Shown piece after piece: positions 7,331 to 15,816 of a stretch of DNA of 64,000 bases (position 1 is the stretch's first letter; every line of letters starts with the position of its first letter). The stretch is from Perlucidibaca piscinae DSM 21586 (GTDB taxonomy: Bacteria > Pseudomonadota > Gammaproteobacteria > Pseudomonadales > Moraxellaceae): contig NZ_ATUE01000008.1 in the NCBI RefSeq assembly GCF_000420045.1, positions 186,001 to 250,000 on the forward strand. The letters run 5' to 3'. A program made the translations under genes and the position numbers. The notes below the pieces were generated by a model, which worked only from the letters and a program-made list of their open reading frames with translations, was not told the DNA's origin and ran no database searches.

Positions 7331-8140
7331 TCAGAGGCTCCGTGGCAGCACCAGCTCGAGCACGAACTTGGAGCCTATGAATCCGATCAGCAGCAGCAGG
7401 AAGCCGGTCAAGGTGAAGCGCACGGCGGTGCGGCCACGCCAGCCCCGCCAGTGCCGGCCCAGCAGCAGGATGGCGAAGACCAGCCATGCCATCAGCGTGA
7501 GCACGGTCTTGTGTGCGACATGCTGGGCGAACAGGTCGTCGAGCAGGAAGGCGCCGGTGGCGATGGCGATGCTGAGCAGCACGAAGCCCAGGGCGATGAG
7601 CTCGAACAGCATGCGCTCCATGGTCTGCAGTGCCGGCAGGGCCATCAGCAGGCCGCGGCGATGCACGCGCAGCGCGCGCTCCTGCCAGTGCACGAGAATC
7701 GCCTGCAGGGCGGCAATGCTGAGCACGCTGTAGGCCAGCAGTGACAGCAGGATGTGCAGCTCCATGCCGGGTGTGGGGGCGGTCATCGGTGGCGTCGGAT
7801 CATGGCCGGCCACGCCCAGGCTGAGCTCGATCGCGGCCAGCGGCGTCGCGATCAGGTAGATCCCGTGTACCGGCCGGTACAGATTGACCAGCAGGGCAAG
7901 CAGGGCGAGCAGGGCGCCGTGCAGGCCGGCAATGCTGAACAGGCCGACATGCAAGCCTTCCGGACGCCACAGCATGTCGCTCAGTACCAGTCCGTGCAGC
8001 AGCAGGGCGAGCACGACCAGCATCTGCACGCGGGCGCCGGGAATGGCGTCGCGACGGCCCAGGCTTCGCGCCACCGTGGCTGCGGCAATGAAGTAGAACG
8101 AGACGGAAAGCAGGGCGAGGGTAGCGGTCAACGCATCCAT
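7331..8140 (-). CDS. ypjD: CcsA/YpjD-like inner membrane protein (269 aa)
   Basis: This polytopic protein has about eight hydrophobic helices and the conserved C-terminal block GWRGRTAVRFTLTGFLLLLI of the cytochrome c assembly CcsA family, with histidines in loops near residues 127, 225 and 229. In E. coli the orthologue YpjD sits next to ffh and CorB, as here. The family handles heme at the membrane in cytochrome maturation systems, but YpjD-type proteins lack a confirmed role and the tryptophan-rich heme motif is not evident. It is transcribed away from ffh and is the first gene of a two-gene unit with the CorB-like protein. Confidence 0.88.
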   Translation of the reverse strand: MDALTATLALLSVSFYFIAAATVARSLGRRDAIPGARVQMLVVLALLLHGLVLSDMLWRPEGLHVGLFSIAGLHGALLALLALLVNLYRPVHGIYLIATPLAAIELSLGVAGHDPTPPMTAPTPGMELHILLSLLAYSVLSIAALQAILVHWQERALRVHRRGLLMALPALQTMERMLFELIALGFVLLSIAIATGAFLLDDLFAQHVAHKTVLTLMAWLVFAILLLGRHWRGWRGRTAVRFTLTGFLLLLIGFIGSKFVLELVLPRSL

Positions 8141-8220
8141 GGCGACGAACAGCCGGTAGGGAATGAGGACGGATCAGTGTGGCACAGCCTGCGGATCGTG
8201 CGCCAGCCGCCGGTCATGCC

Positions 8221-8226
8221 TATAAT
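8221..8226 (+). promoter_or_regulatory. Probable -10 element of ffh
   Basis: A consensus TATAAT lies 46 bases before the ffh start, with TG two bases upstream of it. The -35 region is poor, as is common for GC-rich promoters with a strong -10. Confidence 0.5.
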
Positions 8227-8271
8227 CGGGCATCTTTGCCGTGATCACGGCCTGCACGGACAGCCGCTGCC

Positions 8272-9780
8272 ATGTTTGACAATCTTACCGAACGCCTCAG
8301 TCACAGCCTGCGCGCCATTGGCGGCAATGCCCGGCTCAACGAGGACAACATCAAGGACACCCTGCGCGAAGTGCGCATGGCGCTGCTGGAGGCCGATGTC
8401 GCGCTGCCGGTGGTGAAGGACTTCATCGAGCGCATCAAGACCGAGGCGCTGGGGCAGGAGGTGCTGTCACAGCTGCAGCCCGGGCAGGCCTTCGTCAAGA
8501 TCGTCCATGACGAGCTGGTGCGTACCCTGGGCGAAGCCAATGAGGGTCTTAACCTGTCGACGCTGCCGCCCGCGGTCATCCTCATGGCCGGCCTGCAGGG
8601 CGCCGGCAAGACCACCACGGTCGGCAAGCTGGCGCGCTACCTGAAGGCGCAGAAGAAGACCGTGCTGGTGGCATCGGCAGACATCTACCGACCGGCCGCG
8701 ATCAAGCAGCTGGAAACCCTGGCCAGGGACATCGACGTGATGTTCTTCCCCTCCGACATCGGCCAGGATCCGGTAGCCATCGCGCGTGGCGCCATTGCCG
8801 AAGGCAAGCTGAAGTTCGCTGACGTGGTGCTCATCGACACCGCCGGCCGCCTCGCCATCGATGACGAGATGATGGCCGAGATCAAGCGCCTGCATGCCGC
8901 GATCAATCCCGTCGAGACCCTGTTCGTGGTGGATGCCATGACCGGCCAGGACGCTGCCAACACGGCCAAGGCGTTCAACGAGGCGCTGCCGCTGACCGGC
9001 GTGGTGCTGGCCAAGGCCGATGGTGATGCCCGTGGTGGTGCCGCGCTGTCGGTGCGCACCATCACCGGCAAGCCCATCAAGTTCATCGGTGTCGGTGAAA
9101 AGACCGATGCGCTCGAGCTGTTCCACCCGGACCGGGTCGCGCAGCGCATTCTCGGCATGGGCGACGTGCTGTCGCTGGTCGAGGAGGTCGAGCGCAAGAT
9201 CGACAAGGAAAAGGCCGAGAAGCTGGCGAAGAAGCTGCAGAAAGGCAAAGGTTTCGACCTCCAGGACATGCTCGAGCAGTTCCAGCAGATGCGCAACCTT
9301 GGCGGCATGGGCGGCCTGCTCGACAAGCTGCCGGGCATGAACTCGGCAGCGGTGCAGCAGGCCATGGCCGGTGGTGCGCCGGAGAAGGAAATGAAGCGCA
9401 TGGAGGCCATCATCCAGTCGATGACCGCTGCCGAGCGTCGCAAGCCCGACCTCATCAACGGCTCGCGCAAGCGCCGCATCGCCAGCGGTTCCGGTACCCA
9501 GATCCAGGACGTCAACCGCGTGCTCAAGCAGCACGCGCAGATGGAAAAGATGATGAAGAAGTTCGCCAATCCGGCGGGCATGATGAAGATGCTCAAGGGC
9601 ATGCGCGGCAAGCTGCCGCCGGAAATGCTCGAGGGCATGCCGGGGCTGCCGGGGGCGGGTGCCGGAGCGGCACCGGGCCTGCCTGGCAAGGGCGGCTTCC
9701 CTGGCGGCCTGCCCGGACTGGGCGGTCCTGCCCTGCCGGGAGGGCTCGGCAGCCTGCCGCCGGGCTTCAAGAAACGCTGA
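8272..9780 (+). CDS. ffh: Signal recognition particle protein Ffh
   Basis: Ffh binds 4.5S RNA and signal sequences and delivers ribosomes to FtsY. The N and G domains are intact: GLQGAGKTT at residues 107-115, DTAGR near 190, and TGQD and KADGD further on. The methionine-rich M domain carries the RNA-binding segment RKRRIASGSGTQIQDVNRVL. At 502 residues it is longer than E. coli Ffh (453) because of a Gly/Pro-rich tail of about 45 residues ending in PPGFKKR. In E. coli rpsP lies directly downstream; here a polyprenyl-arabinose operon and a transporter come between. The tail is low-complexity and probably disordered. Confidence 0.98.
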   Translation: MFDNLTERLSHSLRAIGGNARLNEDNIKDTLREVRMALLEADVALPVVKDFIERIKTEALGQEVLSQLQPGQAFVKIVHDELVRTLGEANEGLNLSTLPPAVILMAGLQGAGKTTTVGKLARYLKAQKKTVLVASADIYRPAAIKQLETLARDIDVMFFPSDIGQDPVAIARGAIAEGKLKFADVVLIDTAGRLAIDDEMMAEIKRLHAAINPVETLFVVDAMTGQDAANTAKAFNEALPLTGVVLAKADGDARGGAALSVRTITGKPIKFIGVGEKTDALELFHPDRVAQRILGMGDVLSLVEEVERKIDKEKAEKLAKKLQKGKGFDLQDMLEQFQQMRNLGGMGGLLDKLPGMNSAAVQQAMAGGAPEKEMKRMEAIIQSMTAAERRKPDLINGSRKRRIASGSGTQIQDVNRVLKQHAQMEKMMKKFANPAGMMKMLKGMRGKLPPEMLEGMPGLPGAGAGAAPGLPGKGGFPGGLPGLGGPALPGGLGSLPPGFKKR

Positions 9781-9830
9781 GTCGCCACTGACTGCTCCAC
9801 GTACCGACAACAAGAACACAGGATGGACGG

Positions 9831-11165
9831 ATGTCGCAGGCGACCGTGAAAACCCCGCTCTCGGGCTGGGGCAGATACCCCGTGGTGGATGCCGTGCTGG
9901 CTCGGCCCGAGCGTTACCTGGAGTTGCAGCAATGGGCGGCGCAGGCCAGCCTGGCGCGTGGCATGGGCCGCGCCTATGGTGATGCCGCCATCAGCGCCTC
10001 CGGTACCACGGTGCTGACCTCCCGTCTCAACCGCTTCCTGGCGTTTGATGCCGATACGGGCGTGCTGCGTGCCGAGGCCGGTGTCACGCTCGACGAGATC
10101 CTGCAGGTGGTGATGCCGCAGGGCTGGTTCCTGCCGGTGACCCCGGGCACCCGCTACGTGACGCTGGGCGGTGCCGTCGCTGCCGACGTGCATGGCAAGA
10201 ATCACCACCATGTCGGCAGTTTCAGTGCCTTCGTCACCGGCATCGAGCTGTTCACATCCACCGGCCAGTTCCACTGCTCTGCCATCGAGAACGCCGACAT
10301 CTTTCATGCCACGGTCGGCGGCATGGGCATGACCGGCCTGATCGGCGAGGTCACCCTGCAGCTGCGCCGGATTCACAATGATCGCCTGCAGGTGCAGCAT
10401 GTGCCCGCACCGGATCTGGCCACCGTTCTGGAGCTGATGGCTGATCCGGCCCGTGACGACGAGTACACCGTGGCCTGGATCGACTGTCTGGCCAGTGGTG
10501 CCGCGCTGGGTCGCTCGGTGTTCATGCGCGGGCATCATGCCTCGCGGGAAGAGGGCGGCGAGACCTTGTCCGCGCCCCTGCCGGCACGCCGCCGCCTGCC
10601 CGTTGATCTGCCTGCCTTCGTGCTCAACCGGGCCAGCGTCTCGGCCTTCAACGGCCTCTACTACCGCCGCGAAGGCGCGCGCCAGCAGCCGTTCCTGTCC
10701 GGGGTCGCCCCGTTCTTCTACCCGCTTGACGGCATTCGCGACTGGAATCGCCTTTATGGCAAGCCGGGCTTCGTGCAGTACCAGTTCGTGCTGCCGCACG
10801 AGACTGCGCGCGACGGACTGACGGCGGTGCTCGGCCGTCTGGCGCAGAGCGGCAACGCCAGCTTTCTTGCCGTGCTCAAGCGTCTGGGGGAGCAGGGGCC
10901 CGGTCTGCTGTCGTTCCCGATGCCGGGCTACACCCTGGCCCTGGATCTGCCGCTGCGGTCCGGCACGCTGACCTTGCTCGATACGCTCGATGTCCTGGTC
11001 AGCGACTTTGGCGGTCGTGTCTACCTGGCCAAGGATGCCCGCCTTGCCGCGGCGGCACTGCCGGCGATGTATCCGAATCTGTCTGCCTGGCAGGCCTTGC
11101 GCTCCCGTCTGGATCCGGACGGCTTGTTCGTGTCGGCCCTCGGTCGTCGCCTGGAGATGTGCTGA
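9831..11165 (+). CDS. DprE1-like FAD-dependent decaprenylphosphoryl-ribose oxidase (444 aa)
   Basis: This is a vanillyl-alcohol-oxidase-type flavoprotein. In mycobacteria DprE1 oxidises the C2' hydroxyl of decaprenylphosphoryl-ribose, the first half of epimerisation to arabinose. The FAD segment GMGRAYGDAA (about 44-53) and the hallmark block VTLGGAVAADVHGKNHH (about 110-126) match DprE1 closely. The catalytic lysine corresponds to K401 in YLAKDAR. The residue equivalent to mycobacterial Cys387, target of benzothiazinones, appears to be Ala370 (GYTLALDLP). It begins 50 bases after ffh behind AGGATGG and overlaps the next gene by one base. Confidence 0.9.
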   Translation: MSQATVKTPLSGWGRYPVVDAVLARPERYLELQQWAAQASLARGMGRAYGDAAISASGTTVLTSRLNRFLAFDADTGVLRAEAGVTLDEILQVVMPQGWFLPVTPGTRYVTLGGAVAADVHGKNHHHVGSFSAFVTGIELFTSTGQFHCSAIENADIFHATVGGMGMTGLIGEVTLQLRRIHNDRLQVQHVPAPDLATVLELMADPARDDEYTVAWIDCLASGAALGRSVFMRGHHASREEGGETLSAPLPARRRLPVDLPAFVLNRASVSAFNGLYYRREGARQQPFLSGVAPFFYPLDGIRDWNRLYGKPGFVQYQFVLPHETARDGLTAVLGRLAQSGNASFLAVLKRLGEQGPGLLSFPMPGYTLALDLPLRSGTLTLLDTLDVLVSDFGGRVYLAKDARLAAAALPAMYPNLSAWQALRSRLDPDGLFVSALGRRLEMC

Positions 11166-11899
11166 TGGCCCTGATTCTGGTGGTGGGGGCGACGTCGGCG
11201 ATGGCGCGTGCCTCGGCAATGGCCTGGGCTCAGCAGGGCCACAGCCTGTTGCTGGCGGGGCGCGATGGCGAGGAGCTGCAGCGGCTGGCGCGCGACATCG
11301 GTGTTCGTTTCAGGGTCCAGGCGCGCGTCGTGGCCGTGGATCTGGACGAGACGGAGGCACGCGAGGACTGGTTCGACGAGCTCGAGTTTCGTCACGGCAC
11401 CATCGACGGCCTGCTCTGTGCGGCCGGCTGGATGCCTGACAGCGAAACCATGCGTCATGGCGAGCCCGCGCTGCAGGTTCTGCAGCGCAACCTGACCGGT
11501 CCGGTGGCCCTGATCAATGCCTATGCCGATCTCTGCGAGCGTCGTCGCAGCGGCTTCATTGTCGGCATCAGTTCGGTGGCCGGGGATCGTGGCCGCCAGA
11601 GCAACTACCTCTACGGAGCTGCCAAGGGCGGCTTCACGATCTATCTGGCCGGATTGCGCAACCGGCTCGACAAGGTCGGCGTGCCGGTGCTGACGGTGAA
11701 GCCGGGCTTTGTCGACACCCGCATGACCTTCGGTCTGCCGGGCCTGTTCCTGGTCGCGGATCCGGCCTGGGTCGGCGAGCGCATCGTGGCGGCACAGGCG
11801 GCGGGGCGCAACGAGGTCTATCTTCCGGGCTTCTGGCGACTGATCATGCTGATCATTCGTCATGTGCCTGAATTTCTTTTCAAACGGTTGTCGCTATGA
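11165..11899 (+). CDS. DprE2-like short-chain dehydrogenase (244 aa)
   Basis: The protein is an SDR oxidoreductase with an N-terminal nucleotide motif (VVGATSAMARASA) and the catalytic YGAAKGG near residue 155, preceded by the serine of GISSVAG. DprE2 reduces the 2'-keto intermediate made by DprE1 to give polyprenylphosphoryl-arabinose. The C-terminal hydrophobic segment (FWRLIMLIIRHVPEFLFKRL) is typical of DprE2 and suggests membrane contact. ATG 11165 overlaps the stop of the oxidase by one base, which implies coupled translation. An in-frame ATG two codons upstream is possible. Confidence 0.88.
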   Translation: MALILVVGATSAMARASAMAWAQQGHSLLLAGRDGEELQRLARDIGVRFRVQARVVAVDLDETEAREDWFDELEFRHGTIDGLLCAAGWMPDSETMRHGEPALQVLQRNLTGPVALINAYADLCERRRSGFIVGISSVAGDRGRQSNYLYGAAKGGFTIYLAGLRNRLDKVGVPVLTVKPGFVDTRMTFGLPGLFLVADPAWVGERIVAAQAAGRNEVYLPGFWRLIMLIIRHVPEFLFKRLSL

Positions 11900-12504
11900 C
11901 AGTGATAGTGCGCGAGCCCACCGTGGCCGCCTTCGATTTTGACGGCACGCTGACCCGTGGCGAGTCGTTCTTCCGCTTCCTGCGTCATGTCACGCCGCTG
12001 CCGCGTTTCGTGGGGGCCTTTGTCCTGAGCGCTCCGACGATCGCCAGCTATCTGCTGGGCTGGAAGGACAACGAGACGGCCAAGGTCATCGTGCTGCGTC
12101 ATTTTCTGCGCGGACGTCCGCTCAGCGAGGTTGCGCCCCTGGCCGAGGAGTTTGCGCGCAAGGTGATTCCGCGCACGGTGCGTCCGGAAGCCCTTGCCGG
12201 ACTGCGCGGCCACCAGAAGCAGGGCCATGTCTGCATTCTGGTCAGTGCCACGCTGGCGCTCTATCTGCGCCCCTGGGCCGAGCAGGCCGGATTTGACGAG
12301 GTGCTGGCCACCGAGCTGGCGGTCGATGCCCAGGGCCGCCTCACCGGCGAGCTGGCCAGCCCCAACTGCTACGGGCCCGAGAAGGCGCGACGCCTGCAGG
12401 CCCACCTCGGGCGTGATCGCATCCACAGTGCCTATGGCGACAGCGAAGGCGACACCGAGATGCTGGCGATGGCAGCTCACCCGTATTACAGGCCATGGCG
12501 ATGA
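11896..12504 (+). CDS. HAD-IB family phosphatase (202 aa)
   Basis: The HAD nucleophile motif is present as AFDFDGTLTRGESF (residues 11-24), followed by the motif II serine in LVSATL and the motif III-IV aspartates in YGDSEGDTEML. HAD-IB enzymes remove phosphate from small or lipid-linked substrates. In the mycobacterial pathway a phosphatase (a PAP2 protein) converts decaprenylphosphoryl-phosphoribose to decaprenylphosphoryl-ribose; this HAD enzyme is well placed to do the same job here by another fold, which is inference from context. It overlaps its upstream neighbour by four bases (ATGA). Confidence 0.85.
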   Translation: MTVIVREPTVAAFDFDGTLTRGESFFRFLRHVTPLPRFVGAFVLSAPTIASYLLGWKDNETAKVIVLRHFLRGRPLSEVAPLAEEFARKVIPRTVRPEALAGLRGHQKQGHVCILVSATLALYLRPWAEQAGFDEVLATELAVDAQGRLTGELASPNCYGPEKARRLQAHLGRDRIHSAYGDSEGDTEMLAMAAHPYYRPWR

Positions 12505-13379
12505 ATCGGGAGGCGCGCATGGCGCTGCTGCAGCTGATGCGTCCACATCAGTGGATCAAGAACGGCTTTGTCTTCACCGGCCTGGTCTTCGGCCATGGCT
12601 GGCAGGAGCCGGCCCTGGTGGTCACGGTACTGATGGCGTTTGTCGCCTTCTGTCTGGCGTCCAGCAGTGTCTACGTGTTGAACGACCTGTTTGATCGCGA
12701 GCAGGATCGTCTGCACCCGGTCAAGTGTCGTCGGCCCGTCGCCTCCGGGGCGGTACCCGTGGGGCGGGCATGGCTGCTTGCAGCGGGCCTGGCCCTGGCG
12801 GCGCTGTGGCTGGGCTGGGAGGCGCAGCCCAGCGTGGCCGGTTACGTGCTGGCCTATCTGGTTCTGAACGTGGCCTACACGCTGCGATTGAAGCAGGTTG
12901 TGCTGCTCGACATCTTCTGCATCTCGGCCGGCTTCATGTTGCGCATTCTCGCCGGCACGGACGGTGTCGACATTCCGCCGTCGAACTGGCTGCTGTTCTG
13001 CGGCCTCTGGGCCACGCTGTTCCTCGGCTTCATCAAGCGCCGCGCCGAATTGCTGGCACTGCAGGAAGGCAGTGCCGATCACCGCAAGGTGCTGGGCGAC
13101 TACGGTCCGGAACTGCTCGACAAGCTCATCGGCATCACCTGTACCGGCATGATCCTCAGCTACAGTCTCTACACCATGGATCCGGACGTGCGCCGCATCC
13201 ATGACACGGATTCGCTGCTGTTCACCGTGCCCTTCGTGATCTATGCCTGTTTCCGCTATCTGTTCCTGCTGCATCAGCAGTCCGGTGGCGGCGATCCGTC
13301 GCGCGAGCTGCTGCAGGACCGGCACATTCTGGTGGCAGGCGGTCTCTGGCTGCTCATCACCCTGGTGCTGGTGACATGA
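12501..13379 (+). CDS. UbiA-family prenyltransferase, DPPR-synthase type
   Basis: A polytopic UbiA-superfamily protein of about 292 residues. The first aspartate motif reads NDLFDREQDRLHP near residue 55-67 and is the form found in decaprenyl-phosphate phosphoribosyltransferases (Rv3806c), which join PRPP to polyprenyl phosphate. The basic stretch KCRRPVASG also matches that subfamily. A second polar loop (GFIKRRAELLALQ, then YGPELLDKL) completes the active site. ATG 12501 overlaps the previous stop as ATGA, like the other junctions of this operon; ATG 12495 is an alternative. This should be the committed step of lipid-linked arabinose synthesis. Confidence 0.88.
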   Translation: MNREARMALLQLMRPHQWIKNGFVFTGLVFGHGWQEPALVVTVLMAFVAFCLASSSVYVLNDLFDREQDRLHPVKCRRPVASGAVPVGRAWLLAAGLALAALWLGWEAQPSVAGYVLAYLVLNVAYTLRLKQVVLLDIFCISAGFMLRILAGTDGVDIPPSNWLLFCGLWATLFLGFIKRRAELLALQEGSADHRKVLGDYGPELLDKLIGITCTGMILSYSLYTMDPDVRRIHDTDSLLFTVPFVIYACFRYLFLLHQQSGGGDPSRELLQDRHILVAGGLWLLITLVLVT

Positions 13380-14317
13380 CGCTGACATCACGTCAGCAGC
13401 GCCTGTTGTGGCTGTCGGTGGCGCTGAGTGCGGCCGGTTACCTGGTGTTCGCGCTCTGGTCAGGCTGGCGCGAGGTCGGGCTGGCGATGCAGCGCATTGG
13501 TGCCACGGCGATTGCCGTGGCGCTGGCACTGTCCCTGCTCAATTATCTGCTGCGCGGCGAGCGCTGGCGCGAGTATCTAGCCCAGGCGGGTCATCTGCTG
13601 TCCTGGCGCCTGAATACGCGAATCTACTGGGCCGGCTTTGCCTTGACCACGACGCCCGGCAAGGCTGGCGAGATGATACGCAGCCTCTTTCTGGCGCCCT
13701 ATGGCGTGCGCTTCCACCAGTCAGCGGCGATGTTCTTCAGCGAGCGCCTGGCCGATCTGGTGGCGATTGTCTGTCTGACGGCGGCCGGGCTGGGACGCTT
13801 TCATCAGGGAGAGTGGGTCTATGCGGCGCTGGTGCTGGTCCTGGTGGCCGGTTTGCTGCTGCTGCGCACGACCTGGCCAGAACGGATCCTGCGTCGTTTG
13901 GCGGGTGCCCGGGCGGCCGGGCGCTGGCTTGCCGAGGTGGCGGCCAGCAGCCGTCCCTACTGGCAGGGGAGACTGTTCTGGTGGGTGCTGCTGCTCAGTC
14001 TGACAGCCTGGTTTGCCGAGGGCGTGGGTGCCTGGCTGATCCTGCGCCAGCTCAGCGTGCCGGTGGACTTCGAGATGGCGCTGTTCATCTACGGTTTCGC
14101 CATGCTGGTGGGTGCTCTGAGCTTCATGCCCGGGGGGCTGGGCGGTACCGAGGCCACCATGACCGGCCTGCTGGTGCTGGAGGGCTTGCCGCTTCCCGAG
14201 GCGGTGGCAGCCACGGTGATCATTCGTCTCGCGACCCTGTGGTTCGCGGTAATCCTCGGCCTGCTGGCCGTGCTGACCTTGCCGGCGCCACCTGCCGCAG
14301 AGGAGATGTCCCGATGA
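13376..14317 (+). CDS. Flippase-like membrane protein (UPF0104/LPG-synthase TM family, 313 aa)
   Basis: The protein has about eight membrane helices and the conserved features of the lysylphosphatidylglycerol synthase transmembrane family: an early LNYLLRGERWREYL block, TTTPGKAGEMIRSLFL, and the glycine-rich FMPGGLGGTEATMTGLL near residue 240-260. Members without the soluble synthase domain are found in glycolipid clusters and are thought to flip lipid-linked sugars. Here it follows the DPPR synthase with an ATGA overlap and precedes a lipid-sugar glycosyltransferase, which fits moving polyprenyl-phospho-arabinose across the inner membrane. That role is inference. Confidence 0.85.
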   Translation: MTLTSRQQRLLWLSVALSAAGYLVFALWSGWREVGLAMQRIGATAIAVALALSLLNYLLRGERWREYLAQAGHLLSWRLNTRIYWAGFALTTTPGKAGEMIRSLFLAPYGVRFHQSAAMFFSERLADLVAIVCLTAAGLGRFHQGEWVYAALVLVLVAGLLLLRTTWPERILRRLAGARAAGRWLAEVAASSRPYWQGRLFWWVLLLSLTAWFAEGVGAWLILRQLSVPVDFEMALFIYGFAMLVGALSFMPGGLGGTEATMTGLLVLEGLPLPEAVAATVIIRLATLWFAVILGLLAVLTLPAPPAAEEMSR

Positions 14318-15816
14318 GACTGCTGCAGCGACTTGCCTCCCTGAGTCTTGTGCAGGCACTGGTGCTGGTGTTTGCCGTCAAGCTGGTGATTGCCTCTCTG
14401 TTGCCGGTTACCGGTGACGAGGCCTATTTCGTGCTCTGGGGTCGTCACCTCGACTTCGGCTATTACGATCATCCGCCGATGGCCGGCTGGATGACCTGGC
14501 TGCAGCTCCAGCTGTCGGATCATCCGGTCTGGGTGCGCATGCCCGGCATTTTCACCGAGCTGCTGATCGCGCTCTGGCTGCACGGGTTGTTCCGGCGTCA
14601 CGATGCCGACAAGGCACGTCTGCTGGCGCTGCTGTTCCTGTTCAGCCCGCTCAGCCTGATTTTTGCCTTCACGCTCACCGATACGGGCTGCATGCTGTTT
14701 GCCGCTGCCTCTTTCGTCGCGGCAGCGCGTGCGGTGCAGTCAGAGCAGGGCCGTGCCGCAGCCGGCTGGGCCGTGCTGGCCGGTGCCGGACTGGGGCTGG
14801 CCTTCCTGTCCAAGTACTTCGCGGTGTTCCTGGGCCTGGCCTACCTGATTCACTTTCTGGTGCTGCGTCCGTCGCAGTGGCGACTGGGCCTGGTGGTGCT
14901 GCTGACAGCGCTGCCCTTCGGTCTGCTCAACCTGTACTGGAACTACACGCATTGCTGGAGCAATGTGCTGTTCAACCTGGTCAACCGCAACGCCGATGGC
15001 CGCTTCGATGCGCTGCTGGTGCTCGGCTATGTCGCCATGATGGCCTACGTCGTGCTGCCATGGATCTGGCTGGCTCTGTGGCGAGGACGGCATCAGCGTG
15101 ATCCGGTGGTGGCGGATGTTCTTGCCCTGGCCCGGGTGGTGGTGGTGACGGCAGCGGCCGGGTTTCTGCTGGTCAGCACCAGCAAGGCCATCGGCCTGCA
15201 CTGGGTGCTGTGGTTCTACCCCATGGTGCTGGTGCTGCTGTGGCCGCAGGGCGTGAGCGTGTGGCGTCATCTGCTGCGTCTGACAGTCGCCGTCAGCCTG
15301 CTGCACGTGGTGGTACTGCTGACGGTGCTGCTGTTGCCGGTATCGGCCTGGGATGGCAAGCCGAAGATCCAGCGTGATCTGGTGTCAGCCACCGAGGCGC
15401 CGGAGATCCTGGCGCAGGCCGAGGCGGTCAGCGGCCGGTTGCCGCTGGCCATGCTGGGCTACAGCGCGGCCTCGGTACTGGCGTATCAGGTCGACAGGCC
15501 GGTGATGGTCATCGGCCAGGGTTCCAAGTATGCCCGTCAGGATGACAGCTGGACCGACTTCCGGGCGCTGGACGGCCGCGACATCCTGGTTGCCATTCGC
15601 CGTGACCGCGAAGCGGACGACCTGGTGCCCTGGTTCAGCCGCATCGAGCGCTTCAGCATCAGCCATCGCGGGCTGGACTTCGAGTTTGTCATCGGACGCG
15701 GCTTCAACTATGCCCGCTACCATGCCGAAGTGCTGGTGCCGGTGCGCGAGCGCTTCTACCAGTTTCCGGACTGGCTGCCGCAGGGGCAGTGCGAGTTCAC
15801 GACTCGCTACTTCTGA
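14314..15816 (+). CDS. GT39/ArnT-like membrane glycosyltransferase (500 aa)
   Basis: This GT-C type transferase has an acidic first periplasmic loop, TGDEAYFVLWGRHLDFGYYD followed by HPPMAGW, characteristic of PMT_2/GT39 enzymes that use polyprenyl-phosphate sugars. About ten helices follow, then a soluble C-terminal domain of about 130 residues. As the last gene of the polyprenyl-arabinose operon it is the best candidate to transfer arabinofuranose onto an envelope acceptor (lipid A, glycan or protein); the acceptor is unknown. The start overlaps the previous stop as ATGA. Its 3' end overlaps the convergent EamA gene by 20 bases. Confidence 0.87.
   Translation: MRLLQRLASLSLVQALVLVFAVKLVIASLLPVTGDEAYFVLWGRHLDFGYYDHPPMAGWMTWLQLQLSDHPVWVRMPGIFTELLIALWLHGLFRRHDADKARLLALLFLFSPLSLIFAFTLTDTGCMLFAAASFVAAARAVQSEQGRAAAGWAVLAGAGLGLAFLSKYFAVFLGLAYLIHFLVLRPSQWRLGLVVLLTALPFGLLNLYWNYTHCWSNVLFNLVNRNADGRFDALLVLGYVAMMAYVVLPWIWLALWRGRHQRDPVVADVLALARVVVVTAAAGFLLVSTSKAIGLHWVLWFYPMVLVLLWPQGVSVWRHLLRLTVAVSLLHVVVLLTVLLLPVSAWDGKPKIQRDLVSATEAPEILAQAEAVSGRLPLAMLGYSAASVLAYQVDRPVMVIGQGSKYARQDDSWTDFRALDGRDILVAIRRDREADDLVPWFSRIERFSISHRGLDFEFVIGRGFNYARYHAEVLVPVRERFYQFPDWLPQGQCEFTTRYF

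Noticed and set aside
8685..11219. Open frame of 844 codons on the minus strand opposite ffh and dprE1
   Set aside because: It is a shadow produced by GC-rich codon bias opposite two well-supported genes; the translation has no family features.
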